From contig JAHJQK010000205.1 of assembly GCA_018819135.1 (NCBI GenBank), positions 1 to 60,681 of the forward strand: DNA of 60,681 nt, given 5' to 3'. The DNA is from Pseudomonadota bacterium. Its GTDB lineage: Bacteria > Desulfobacterota > SM23-61. The position numbers and the translations under genes were made by a program. The notes below the pieces were generated by a model. That model was not told the origin of the DNA. It saw only the letters and a program-made list of their open reading frames with translations, and made no database searches. Below, in pieces: positions 53,639 to 60,681 of this stretch (the first letter of the stretch is position 1; every line of letters begins with the position of its first letter).

Positions 53639-54595
53639 CTACTCTTTGTCACCTCCTTTCACCAGTCGTTTTCCCAATTCCATGATGCCACCCGGGACGT
53701 ACAGAATGGCGAGTATATAAATCGCCCCCAAGATCAAGAGCCAGCGGTGGGTATAGGCGCTGATGAAGTTCTTCAAGAAAACAATCATTCCTGCCCCTAA
53801 AGCGGGTCCGATCAATGTCCCAGGCCCCCCCAGGATGACCATGAGAAAGGCCTCGAAGGATGCGGTTAGATCAAGGTCCATGGGACTCACAAAACCGTTG
53901 TAATAAGCCCAGAGGATCCCGGAGATCGCCCCGAAAGCCCCGGCCACAACATAGCTAAGATATTTATGGAGCCAGGTGTTGTACCCGAGGATACGCATAC
54001 GCGATTCGCTATCGCGGATTCCCCTGAGGCTCAGGCCAAAAGGGGAACGGGTAAAAAGATATAAAAGAATAAGTACGACGAGAAAAACGGACAGGACGAA
54101 GTAATAAAAAACCATCGGATCTTCGAGGGGAATGGGAATTCCCAGCTCTGGTTTGGGAATACCAGCAATGCCATTATCTCCGCCGGTCATGGTTACCCAG
54201 CGGAATGCCAGCCCCCAGATTACCATTCCCAGGGCCAAGGTGATCATGAGAAAGTAAACTCCCCCGGAATGGGCCACCAACAGGCCAAACAGAAAAGCTA
54301 TGGCCGTCGAAAGAAGAAAACCGCCAAAAACACAACCGAGGAAACCGACCTGATAGCGGGTACTCAGGATGGCGACTACATAAGCGGAGGTACCGAAGAA
54401 CCCGGCATGACCGAAGGAGGGAAGGCCGGTGTATCCCATAAGAACATCCAGGCTCATCGCCAGTATCCCGAATATGAGCATTTGCGTTAGAATGGTCAAC
54501 CAATAAGAAGGAAGAATAGGGGGGAGCATCATCAAAAGGAAAAAAGCCACAATCATTCCCCCTATCTTAAACTTGGACCCGGTTATCAGCCTCAT
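53639..54595 (-). CDS. LIV-type ABC permease, LivM family (second system)
   Basis: A 318-residue permease. The LivM hallmark is LDVLMGYTGLPSFGHAGFFG, followed by segments such as FLFGLLVAHSGGVYFLMITL and the coupling loop LSLRGIRDSESRMRILGYNT. Unlike the LivM of the first operon it has no cysteine ribbon at the C-terminus. The start is ATG 54593-54595 after GAGGAGG; nine upstream codons containing that site are unlikely. It overlaps nothing and follows the livH gene by 13 bp. Confidence 0.92.
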   Translation of the reverse strand: MRLITGSKFKIGGMIVAFFLLMMLPPILPSYWLTILTQMLIFGILAMSLDVLMGYTGLPSFGHAGFFGTSAYVVAILSTRYQVGFLGCVFGGFLLSTAIAFLFGLLVAHSGGVYFLMITLALGMVIWGLAFRWVTMTGGDNGIAGIPKPELGIPIPLEDPMVFYYFVLSVFLVVLILLYLFTRSPFGLSLRGIRDSESRMRILGYNTWLHKYLSYVVAGAFGAISGILWAYYNGFVSPMDLDLTASFEAFLMVILGGPGTLIGPALGAGMIVFLKNFISAYTHRWLLILGAIYILAILYVPGGIMELGKRLVKGGDKE

Positions 54596-54608
54596 TGATC
54601 CCGCCTCC

Positions 54609-55460
54609 TCATTTTCTGCCAAAAAGGCCTGTGGGTTTGATGGCCAGGATGATGGCCATGGGGAGAAAGAGCGTAAAGTAGGAAAGATCCGGAACCAAGG
54701 CTTTGCCGAAGTTATCCATCAACCCCACCAGGATACTCCCCACGGCTGCTCCCTTGAGGCTTCCCATTCCTCCCACGATTACCACCACGAAAGCCAGCGG
54801 TAAGATTTCAAAATCGGCTCCAGCGTAAACCCCGAAGAAAGGCGCGGCGATTACTCCTCCGAAAGCAGCCAAAAAGGCGCCGAGACCAAACATGAAGGCG
54901 GAAACCATGGGGACATTGATACCGATTCCCTTAGCCATTTCGTTGTCGTCCACGGTTGCCCTAAGCTTGGCCCCCAGGGAGGTCTTCTCATTGAACACCC
55001 AGAGTCCAATGGCGACGGCGATGGAAAGTGAGATCACAAACAAGCGATAGACGGGGAATATGATTCCTCCTGCCTGGATAGAACCCTGCAGAAAAGCCGG
55101 GGCAGGAAAGGAGTGGGGATCTCCTCCCCAGATCAGCAGAGCGAGGTCTCGGAAAATAAGGGCGAAACCCATGGTCATCAAGACCTGGGGAAAATGCTCG
55201 AAATATCTCCGGAGAAAGAAACGCTGCATCACGATTCCGATGCCGGCAATGGCTAGGGCTCCTCCGAGGATGGCCAAAGCAAAGTTCTCTGTTTTCCAGA
55301 ATATGGAAAGTCCAATATAACCGCCGAGCATGTAGTACGAGCCATGGGAAATATTCACAATATTCATCACCCCGAAAATCAGGGAAAGCCCACTCGCTAG
55401 CAGGAAAAGGATAGCTCCAAAGGAAATGCCGCTGAGGGTTTGAACAATAAAAAATTCCAT
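54609..55460 (-). CDS. LIV-type ABC permease, LivH family (second system)
   Basis: A 283-residue permease and the first gene of the second LIV operon. LivH features are FGAILFLLASGLSLIFGVMN, IVNISHGSYYMLGGYIGL and the coupling loop SLGAKLRATVDDNEMAKGIG. A strong promoter lies about 220 bp upstream (55680-55708), so the leader is long. The ATG at 55460 has GGGGAAAGGTAAG in front of it. Confidence 0.93.
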   Translation of the reverse strand: MEFFIVQTLSGISFGAILFLLASGLSLIFGVMNIVNISHGSYYMLGGYIGLSIFWKTENFALAILGGALAIAGIGIVMQRFFLRRYFEHFPQVLMTMGFALIFRDLALLIWGGDPHSFPAPAFLQGSIQAGGIIFPVYRLFVISLSIAVAIGLWVFNEKTSLGAKLRATVDDNEMAKGIGINVPMVSAFMFGLGAFLAAFGGVIAAPFFGVYAGADFEILPLAFVVVIVGGMGSLKGAAVGSILVGLMDNFGKALVPDLSYFTLFLPMAIILAIKPTGLFGRK

Positions 55461-56258
55461 AATGTCTTACCTTTCCCCAGGATAAGGTGCGGTCAGATCC
55501 GGCCTTTTCCCAATAGGCTCTGTGGTGGGAGTTTTATATGGTTTCCGTTAAGATCCCACCTTCCCGTCCAGTTAAAGTACGCCCTAAGGTCTGAGAACTC
55601 CTTGCTCGCCGCGGTTCTAAAACGGGCATCTTGCCCTTTTGGTCCCATGGATGGCTGCTTTTCTTTTTCAATAAAAAGAAATGTACGCTTTTTAATAGAA
55701 TCTGTCAATTATTAATTACATTTCCCGCCCGCCTCTGCGGAGGCAAGGTGGGGCATCTGCGCCAAAGCTTTCCGCCATGATTACTCGATCATGGCCCTCC
55801 AGCCCTGGTGAAAATACAAAACTGGGGATGGACAAGCACTTTGCCCTACTTGACAAAAAAAGCCGATCAATATATAGAAAATACCAGTCTAGCTAGGGTC
55901 GCGTCCCATAAGTTCATTGACAAAAACGGCCAGGAGCCAGGCGGAGAAGCGATGGTTTCCGCCAAGAGAGGCAGCCGACTCCCTGAAATTGGTCTAAGGG
56001 GGCAAAGATGTAGCCCTTGGGACAAAATAAGTCAGGATCGACTTCTTCCCAGAGGGGCTGAGCGCCTTATTTTGACAAGCTCAGCGATTCTCTGCCTGGC
56101 TCTCTGGCAACGATTTGAATTGATCAATTATTTCTGAGACCCGATCCTAGCGCAGGATGGTTGGAGGTTCATCCCTATATTTCCGGTAGGTGAGTTTTTC
56201 ACTGAAGGTGGGGAAGATAGATATTTCAACCTAAAGATTTATTAGAGAGGAAGCAATT
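55461..56258. other. 798-bp intergenic region with promoter and deacetylase-like relic
   Basis: This stretch separates the second LIV operon (minus) from the alcohol dehydrogenase gene (plus). It holds the promoter at 55680-55708. At 56167-56187 one frame reads VHPYISG followed by R and a stop, the same word as in the intact deacetylase (IAVHPYISGAAHR, near 50550), which may be a relic of a second copy. Open frames here (for example 55808-56137) match nothing I recognise. Confidence 0.4.
55680..55708 (-). promoter_or_regulatory. Sigma-70-type promoter for second LIV operon
   Basis: Read on the minus strand: TTGACA (55703-55708), a 17-base spacer, TACATT (55680-55685). The -35 box is perfect and the -10 box is 4 of 6. 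It points at livH 220 bp downstream with no other gene between. Confidence 0.6.
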
Positions 56259-57446
56259 ATGAGTGCACCAAGAATATTTCGTTGTCCTCGAGACATTATT
56301 TGGGGCAGAGGGAGTATTGCTTATTTGGAAAACATTGTTGGGAAAAGGGCAATGATCGTGACCGATCAGGTGTTAACCAGGTTGGGCGTTACCGCCCGGG
56401 TCAGAGAATATTTGCAGAAAGGCGGTTTGCAGGTAAGCGTTTTCGATGAGGTTGAACCCGAACCGTCGCTTCGCACCGTTATGCGGATGGTGACCGAAAA
56501 CAAAGATTTCGGTCCTGATGTGATTGTGGGTATTGGAGGGGGTTCCGTCATTGATGCCAGCAAGGCCTTCAGAATTTTTTTCGAACATCCCCGGCTGACC
56601 TTCGAAGATGTTCATTCTTTGCAAGGACCCCCCAGGCAAATCATTCCCCCATTTACGAAGACAACCCATGTGGCGATCAGCTCAACCAGCGGTACAGGAG
56701 CTGATGCGAGCCACGTTTCTATTGTGACCGATCCGGCGATCCCGGCCAAATGCCCCATTGTCAGTCAAGAGCTTAAACCTAATATCGCCATCGTCGATCC
56801 GGATGTTGCTGACTCCATGCCTAAAGAAGTTATGGCCGATACCGGGATAGACGCACTCACGCATGCCATAGAATCTTATGTGAGTGGGATGGCTAACGAT
56901 TTTTCCCGAGGCCTCTCGCTACAGGCAATAATCTCGCTTATGAAGTACCTTCCTCCAGCCTTTCTCGATAAAGACCCTGTGGCTAAGGAGCATATTCACT
57001 ATGCCGCTACGATCGCGGGGATCGCTTTTTCCAATAGTGCGAACGGGATATGCCATACCATCGCCACGAAAGTCGGTGGGGTCTTTAAATTAACGCATGG
57101 GCGAGGAAATGCGATTGCCCTTCCTTATTCAATAAAATACAACAGCTCTGTGACTGGGGACCTATTCACCACCATTGCCAGAGCCATTGGGTTCGATGGC
57201 GATGACCAATTTCTGGCTGTCGATTACCTCATCCAAGCGATTGGCCAAATTGAGAAACAATTGGGTATACCGGATAGCTACAAAAAAGCGGGGCTCCCTG
57301 AAAATTTATATTACGCCAAAATTGCGGATTTTGCCCGGACGTCCACCACGTATCCTACGACTCTAACGAATCCGCGGCAACCCACGATTAAAGAGCTTGA
57401 ATCTCTCTACACCGCCTGCTATCAGGGAGATTACAGTTTAATATAA
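56259..57446 (+). CDS. Iron-containing alcohol dehydrogenase
   Basis: A 395-residue group III (iron-dependent) alcohol dehydrogenase. The NAD loop is VGIGGGSVIDASKAF; TSGTGADASHVSIVTD is the second conserved block. Metal ligands lie in DTGIDALTHAIESYVS (Asp and His), ICHTIATKVGG (His) and THGRGNAIALPYSIKYN (His). It interconverts an alcohol and aldehyde with NAD(H). ATG 56259 follows AGAGAGGAAG. The next gene is a wrecked aldehyde:ferredoxin oxidoreductase, which together would once have made an alcohol-to-acid pair. Confidence 0.94.
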   Translation: MSAPRIFRCPRDIIWGRGSIAYLENIVGKRAMIVTDQVLTRLGVTARVREYLQKGGLQVSVFDEVEPEPSLRTVMRMVTENKDFGPDVIVGIGGGSVIDASKAFRIFFEHPRLTFEDVHSLQGPPRQIIPPFTKTTHVAISSTSGTGADASHVSIVTDPAIPAKCPIVSQELKPNIAIVDPDVADSMPKEVMADTGIDALTHAIESYVSGMANDFSRGLSLQAIISLMKYLPPAFLDKDPVAKEHIHYAATIAGIAFSNSANGICHTIATKVGGVFKLTHGRGNAIALPYSIKYNSSVTGDLFTTIARAIGFDGDDQFLAVDYLIQAIGQIEKQLGIPDSYKKAGLPENLYYAKIADFARTSTTYPTTLTNPRQPTIKELESLYTACYQGDYSLI

Positions 57447-57559
57447 TCCCCCTAAGAGAGAACCATTACTGTGATCGACCAACCCATGATTCAATAGAGT
57501 TTCAACAGGATGATTGATTTCCATGTTACTGACCATTCGAAATTTCCGTGGGAGGTTCT

Positions 57560-58001
57560 ATGGGCTTGGGGTATTGTGGCAAAATTCTTCGGGTTGACCT
57601 GACTCGAGAAATCACAAGAGACGAAGAACTCGACGAAAACTTGATTGAAAATTTTCTCGGCGGCCCCGGGTTGGGGGCCAAGATCCTTTTTGATGAAGTC
57701 CCGCCTCGTATCTCCCCCTTTGACCCCGAGAATAAGCTTATCTTTATGACCGGCCTTTTGACGGGAACACCCGTTCCGGCCGGTGGAAGTGAAAGGGCCG
57801 GAATATGAAACCTTACCCGTTCGTTTTACTCATCAACCTCTCAAACATGGAGCCTCGAAAGATCTGGTCGCAAGAGCGGGCGAGATGTTGGACGAATACT
57901 ACCAGCTACGGGGGTGGAACCCCGAGACGGGATGGCCCACAAGAGAAAAGCTTATTGACTTATCCCTTCAAAAAGAATGGCAGGCATTATACGGAAAGTA
58001 A
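57560..58001 (+). pseudogene. Aldehyde:ferredoxin oxidoreductase reduced to fragments
   Basis: Remnant of a tungsten-pterin aldehyde oxidoreductase, normally about 600-650 residues. From ATG 57560 (ribosome site GGGAGG) the N-terminus is intact: YCGKILRVDLT, NFLGGPGLGAKILFDEV, MTGLLTGTPVPAGG. At about 57783 the frame switches and a middle motif appears (VEVKGPEYETL), immediately followed by the C-terminal tail (ARAGEMLDEYYQLRGWNPET, PTREKLIDL, ending 58001). Two internal deletions, by family layout of roughly 300 and 200 residues, have removed the cofactor and [4Fe-4S] sites. Not functional. Confidence 0.85.
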
Positions 58002-58065
58002 CTGGATGCTAATACGAACGCATTAATTTTCTTTACCGCCATCCGACTCCCCCTCATCCCATCCC

Positions 58066-58437
58066 TCTCCCCCAGGAGACTGTGTCGTAACCCGGGCAGG
58101 AGGGCATGAACGAGGAAGCATCGGCGGGAGAAGAAGTTATCCAAAACTCTCCCGCTTTTTTCCGCAAAGAGACGGCGGATTCGTAGGGCAGCGGAAATAT
58201 TTGATTTTCAGCCCGCCTTTAGAAATGGAATAAATTAATTTGGACACAGATTTTCATGGATAAACACAGATAACTACTTTAAGTGTTTTTTGCATGAAAT
58301 ATCCTTAAAATCTGTGTTCATCTGTGTCCCAAAAGGAAATTCCTATGCAATGAACTTATGCCTTATGATTCCGAGAGAATGCCCTCCCGCCCGGGTCTCC
58401 CGATTCCGGTATTGTGACCCAGTCTCCAGCGGGGGAG
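58066..58437. repeat. Nested inverted-repeat complex
   Basis: Outer arms are CTCCCCCAGGAGACTG through GAGGGCAT (58066-58107) and its inverted partner ATGCCCTCCCGCCCGGG through GGGGGAG (58378-58437, with an insertion). Inner arms are GGACACAGATTTTCAT and onward (58240-58271) and ATCTGTGTTCATCTGTGTCC (58311-58330). The outer word also occurs once at 1741-1773. The region (58002-58687) is noncoding. Confidence 0.65.
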
Positions 58438-58477
58438 AGGGGAAGGGGGCCAATGTCAAAGGATTTATTACGTCTGT

Positions 58478-58629
58478 ATTATTGAGCTTCGCAAAAGTAA
58501 TGGAACATTAATTAACTTATTATGCCCCCTCACCCTCCCCTCTCCCCCTAATCAGGGGGAGAGGATAAAGGTGAGGGGGTTTAAAGCAGTGCCAATGCCC
58601 GTTCCATTATTTATGCGAAAGTCAATAAT
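58478..58629. repeat. MITE-like element, copy 2 (complete)
   Basis: A 152-bp element nearly identical to 1-140 in inverted orientation. Its termini are imperfect inverted repeats of about 29 bases: ATTATTGAGCTTCGCAAAAG at the left and TATGCGAAAGTCAATAAT at the right, with TAATGGAAC/GTTCCATTA inside. The core is a CCCCCTCACC...GGTGAGGGGG palindrome. The two copies differ at only a few positions (for example GGGGCGTAATAAATT versus GGGGCATAATAAGTT). No protein is encoded. Confidence 0.75.
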
Positions 58630-58687
58630 AAAAAATTCAATTGCGGAAAGCCGGGAGGCGATGGATTAGAAATTTCAGGTGAAAAAT

Positions 58688-59587
58688 ATGATCCAGCAGA
58701 TTGAAAAAGTCAGCGTGGTTGGGGCTGGGACTATGGGGACGCAAATCGCTATTCAAATCGCCAACTACGGCTATGGCATCAGCCTTTATGCTCGAAATCC
58801 GGAAAATTTCCCAAATCATTTACAGAAACTTCGGAGTACTATGAAAAATTCCGGAAGAATGTCAGCCCAAGCCTTCGCGGAATGGGAAAAGGGAGCCGAG
58901 AAAGTCAAAACATATAAGGATTTAGGCGAGGCCCTACAGGAAGCCGACCTGATCATCGAGGCCTTACCTGAAAAACTGGAGTTGAAGCGGGGAATTTTTG
59001 CCCAAATGGATTCCCTAACTCCTGAAGATGCCATCCTGGCTACCACGAGCTCTTCGATTCCTATCTCCAAAATCGAAAGTGCTACAAAAAGAGCGCAAAA
59101 ATGCGTGAATATCCACTTTTATCAGCCGGCCGGGGTCAACAACATGGCCGATATCATGGGCGGAACGAAGACCGCACCAGAAGTAATTGCAGCGGTTAAA
59201 AGATTTATTAGGTCCATCGGATGCGTTCCTCTGGTCGTTAATAAAGAAATCCTGGGCTTTTGTTTTGGCGGTGTATTGCGGGCGATCTACCGCCAGGCCC
59301 TCTTCATGTGGGCTGAGGGGCATGTTGATTTCCGGGACATCGACCGGGGCTGGATGGTCTTCTCGAAAATGCCCCGGGGACCATTTGGAATCATGGACGC
59401 AGTCGGATTGGACGTGATTTACGATACCGCCATGATTTATTACCGTGAATCATTGGACCCTCAAGACTATCCTCCGCAGGCCTTGAAGGAAATGATTGAC
59501 CGCAAGAACTTAGGAGTAAAGACCGGAAAAGGATTCTATACCTATCCCGAACCGGAATACATGAAACCGGACTTTTTAAAAGGCTAA
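58688..59587 (+). CDS. 3-hydroxyacyl-CoA dehydrogenase
   Basis: A 299-residue NAD-dependent dehydrogenase of the 3-hydroxyacyl-CoA/3-hydroxybutyryl-CoA type. The NAD loop is VSVVGAGTMGTQIAIQIANY; ADLIIEALPEKLELK and ILATTSSSIPISKI (catalytic Ser region) and VNIHFYQPAG (catalytic His) follow. The C-terminal domain starts near LGFCFGGVLRAIYRQAL. The start is ATG 58688 with AGGTGA before it; a GTG at 58679 is possible. It probably serves beta-oxidation-like breakdown of CoA esters formed elsewhere in the region. It stands alone, 58 bp past the MITE-like element. Confidence 0.92.
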   Translation: MIQQIEKVSVVGAGTMGTQIAIQIANYGYGISLYARNPENFPNHLQKLRSTMKNSGRMSAQAFAEWEKGAEKVKTYKDLGEALQEADLIIEALPEKLELKRGIFAQMDSLTPEDAILATTSSSIPISKIESATKRAQKCVNIHFYQPAGVNNMADIMGGTKTAPEVIAAVKRFIRSIGCVPLVVNKEILGFCFGGVLRAIYRQALFMWAEGHVDFRDIDRGWMVFSKMPRGPFGIMDAVGLDVIYDTAMIYYRESLDPQDYPPQALKEMIDRKNLGVKTGKGFYTYPEPEYMKPDFLKG

Positions 59588-59722
59588 GCAAGAGATGGCC
59601 AATAATTTTTTAGGAGAGACATAATTGATTCGAGGGGGTAAAGCCGCTGTCGGCGCTATTTCAGAGAAGTGGTGCCGGATAAGTTGCTTAACCGGGATTA
59701 CCATTTATCCCAAACCCTGACT

Positions 59723-60256
59723 TTAAAACAGACCCTGTTTTTCCAATTCGTTGAGACTCTGTTGAGCAGCTTCCTCAATCGAGAGGTTTGCTGTATCCAC
59801 ATGGACCTCCGGAGAAACGGGTGGCTCATAAAGAACTCCAACACCGGGCAGGGTGGCGATTTCGCCCTTATGCGCTTGATCCCAGAGTCCTTTCGGGTCC
59901 CTTTTCCGACATACCTCCTCCGGGCAGTCGACGTATACTTCCGCAAATCGTCTGATCCGTGATCGAGCCGCATTACGATAAACTCGATGTGGGGCAGTCG
60001 CTGCGATCAGAACGCTGACCCCATTTTCAGTGAGGAGTTCGGCCAAGAAGGTAACGATTTCGTAAAACCAGTCCCTCTCCTCAGGGGAATAAGTTGGCCG
60101 TGGTGTTAACTTTTGCCGCAACTCATCCGAGTCCAGGATCTGGGTTGGAATATCCCGCTTCGATAACCGGAGGCTCATTGCTTTGGCGATCACGGTTTTA
60201 CCGGATGATGGTAACCCCGTTAACCAGATGGCAAAACCCGGAACTCTCTCCACCAT
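59723..60256 (-). CDS. cysC: Adenylylsulfate kinase
   Basis: A 177-residue APS kinase (APS plus ATP to PAPS). The P-loop is IWLTGLPSSGKTVIAKAM; LDSDELRQKL corresponds to the conserved LDGDxxR block, and VYVDCPEEVCRKRDPKGLW is the family substrate lid region. The protein is slightly shorter than typical CysC. Its ATG overlaps the stop of the upstream gene (TGATG). In sulfate reducers or assimilators it could supply PAPS for sulfation; no other sulfur gene is in the window, and some such stand-alone kinases sit with phosphotransferases in other roles. The S-for-G in LDSDE is a small deviation. Confidence 0.88.
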   Translation of the reverse strand: MVERVPGFAIWLTGLPSSGKTVIAKAMSLRLSKRDIPTQILDSDELRQKLTPRPTYSPEERDWFYEIVTFLAELLTENGVSVLIAATAPHRVYRNAARSRIRRFAEVYVDCPEEVCRKRDPKGLWDQAHKGEIATLPGVGVLYEPPVSPEVHVDTANLSIEEAAQQSLNELEKQGLF

Positions 60257-60549
60257 CAGGATCCCCCTATGTATTGACTCACTTTCTGATAATCATACCT
60301 TTTGACGGATAAAACTTTACGGGCAAACTTCAGTAACTTCAGTCTCACGTCCTCCGAGAGATCGGGATACCATATCGGGCTGGCAAGCACTAAAGCTCTC
60401 CACGCCAACCAAGGCTGAATCACAGCCTGCAATTCCTCATCCAACCGTAGCGTAAAGTAGTTCTCCCAAAACCTGGCGTGTAATTCGCGAAAAGGTCCAT
60501 CGAGTTGACCGGATCGCTGAAGGGAGAAGAAAAGGTAGTTAATCAGCAA
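60256..60549 (-). CDS. Small protein or C-terminal piece of a phosphotransferase
   Basis: A 97-residue frame upstream of and overlapping the APS kinase gene. The segment FWENYFTLRLDEELQAVIQP, with WLAWRALVLASPIWYPDLSE, resembles the C-terminal helices of aminoglycoside-phosphotransferase-like kinases, but the N-terminal kinase core (ATP loop, HGDxxxxN) is absent. A TTG start at 60549 with AGGTGA before it would make a 97-residue protein, while a TGA stop lies six codons further up. It may be a truncated gene still translated to couple the kinase. The family guess is weak. Confidence 0.45.
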   Translation of the reverse strand: MLINYLFFSLQRSGQLDGPFRELHARFWENYFTLRLDEELQAVIQPWLAWRALVLASPIWYPDLSEDVRLKLLKFARKVLSVKRYDYQKVSQYIGGS

Positions 60550-60586
60550 TAATTCACCTATAATTCAATATACAAAATTTAGCTGA

Positions 60587-60681
60587 TCATTTGAATTCGA
60601 AATGGAGTTTGTAACCATTCAGCCAAGGCACTCTGGGATCTATTTGCTGAGCGACTAATTTTTCTTCAAGATTTGTAAAGA
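60587..60681 (-). CDS. C-terminal end of an unidentified protein (cut by window edge)
   Basis: From the window edge one minus-strand frame reads 30 residues (FTNLEEKLVAQQIDPRVPWL then NGYKLHFEFK) to a TGA at 60587-60589. The composition looks coding, but the stretch is too short to assign. The rest lies outside the window. Confidence 0.35.
   Translation of the reverse strand, partial: FTNLEEKLVAQQIDPRVPWLNGYKLHFEFK

Noticed and set aside
55808..56137. 109-codon frame upstream of the alcohol dehydrogenase
   Set aside because: No domain, no good ribosome site and irregular composition; treated as noncoding.

Overview
The window looks like a chromosomal segment of an anaerobic, mid-GC Gram-negative bacterium, most likely a Desulfobacterota (former Deltaproteobacteria) member. 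The support is the gene mix: small Fe-S proteins, a DUF1858 protein, a cluster-type PurF, tungsten aldehyde oxidoreductase and glycyl-radical remnants, a molybdenum hydroxylase, and several TRAP and LIV-type uptake systems. The palindromic intergenic repeats also fit such genomes. This is inference; there is no rRNA or other phylogenetic marker. I saw no tRNA, rRNA, CRISPR array or intact insertion sequence.

Left part (about 0.1-20 kb) is mostly housekeeping on the minus strand: a wrecked old-yellow-enzyme gene, a Fe-S/redox cluster (NifU domain, a 56-residue ferredoxin, DUF1858, TlpA-like thioredoxin), a Crp-family regulator, mutM, a TVP38-like membrane protein, eno and trmO. A divergent promoter pair separates these from a flavin reductase and a SprT-DUF2786 protein on the plus strand. 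Then follow purF, carB (good promoter), pgi-rpiB-glk, a glycine-zipper lipoprotein and a broken KefB-type antiporter.

Middle part (about 20-33 kb) is a catabolic island. A plus-strand operon encodes a complete LIV-type ABC importer with an acyl-CoA synthetase inside it (binding protein, LivH, LivM with an extra zinc ribbon, ligase, LivG, LivF). It is followed by an amidohydrolase (minus) and a three-subunit molybdenum hydroxylase (plus). The first 1.7 kb of the hydroxylase operon has a strikingly G-rich coding style that stops inside the large-subunit gene near 30.5 kb. A glycyl-radical-enzyme N-terminal remnant follows.

Right part (about 33-60 kb) is more transport plus catabolism. It starts with a minus-strand block (SDR, FadR-type regulator, old yellow enzyme, nitroreductase, M24 peptidase-like hydrolase, TRAP DctP/DctQ/DctM, LeuA/NifV-like synthase). 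Divergent from it is a second TRAP system with a fused DctQM permease. Next come a CocE/S15 hydrolase, a GlcD-like FAD oxidase, a polysaccharide-deacetylase-family hydrolase, a second LIV system with a clear promoter, an iron alcohol dehydrogenase, an aldehyde:ferredoxin oxidoreductase reduced to fragments, a 3-hydroxyacyl-CoA dehydrogenase and an APS kinase. The likely common job is uptake of small organic acids, amides or aromatics, then CoA activation, hydroxylation, reduction and beta-oxidation-like steps. No single substrate can be named.

Two things stand out. Several genes (old yellow enzyme, KefB, aldehyde oxidoreductase, glycyl-radical enzyme, perhaps a phosphotransferase) are reduced by large internal deletions or truncation, often keeping both termini. 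In addition, a roughly 150-bp MITE-like element with terminal inverted repeats occurs at both ends of the window in opposite orientation, alongside other palindromic repeat families.
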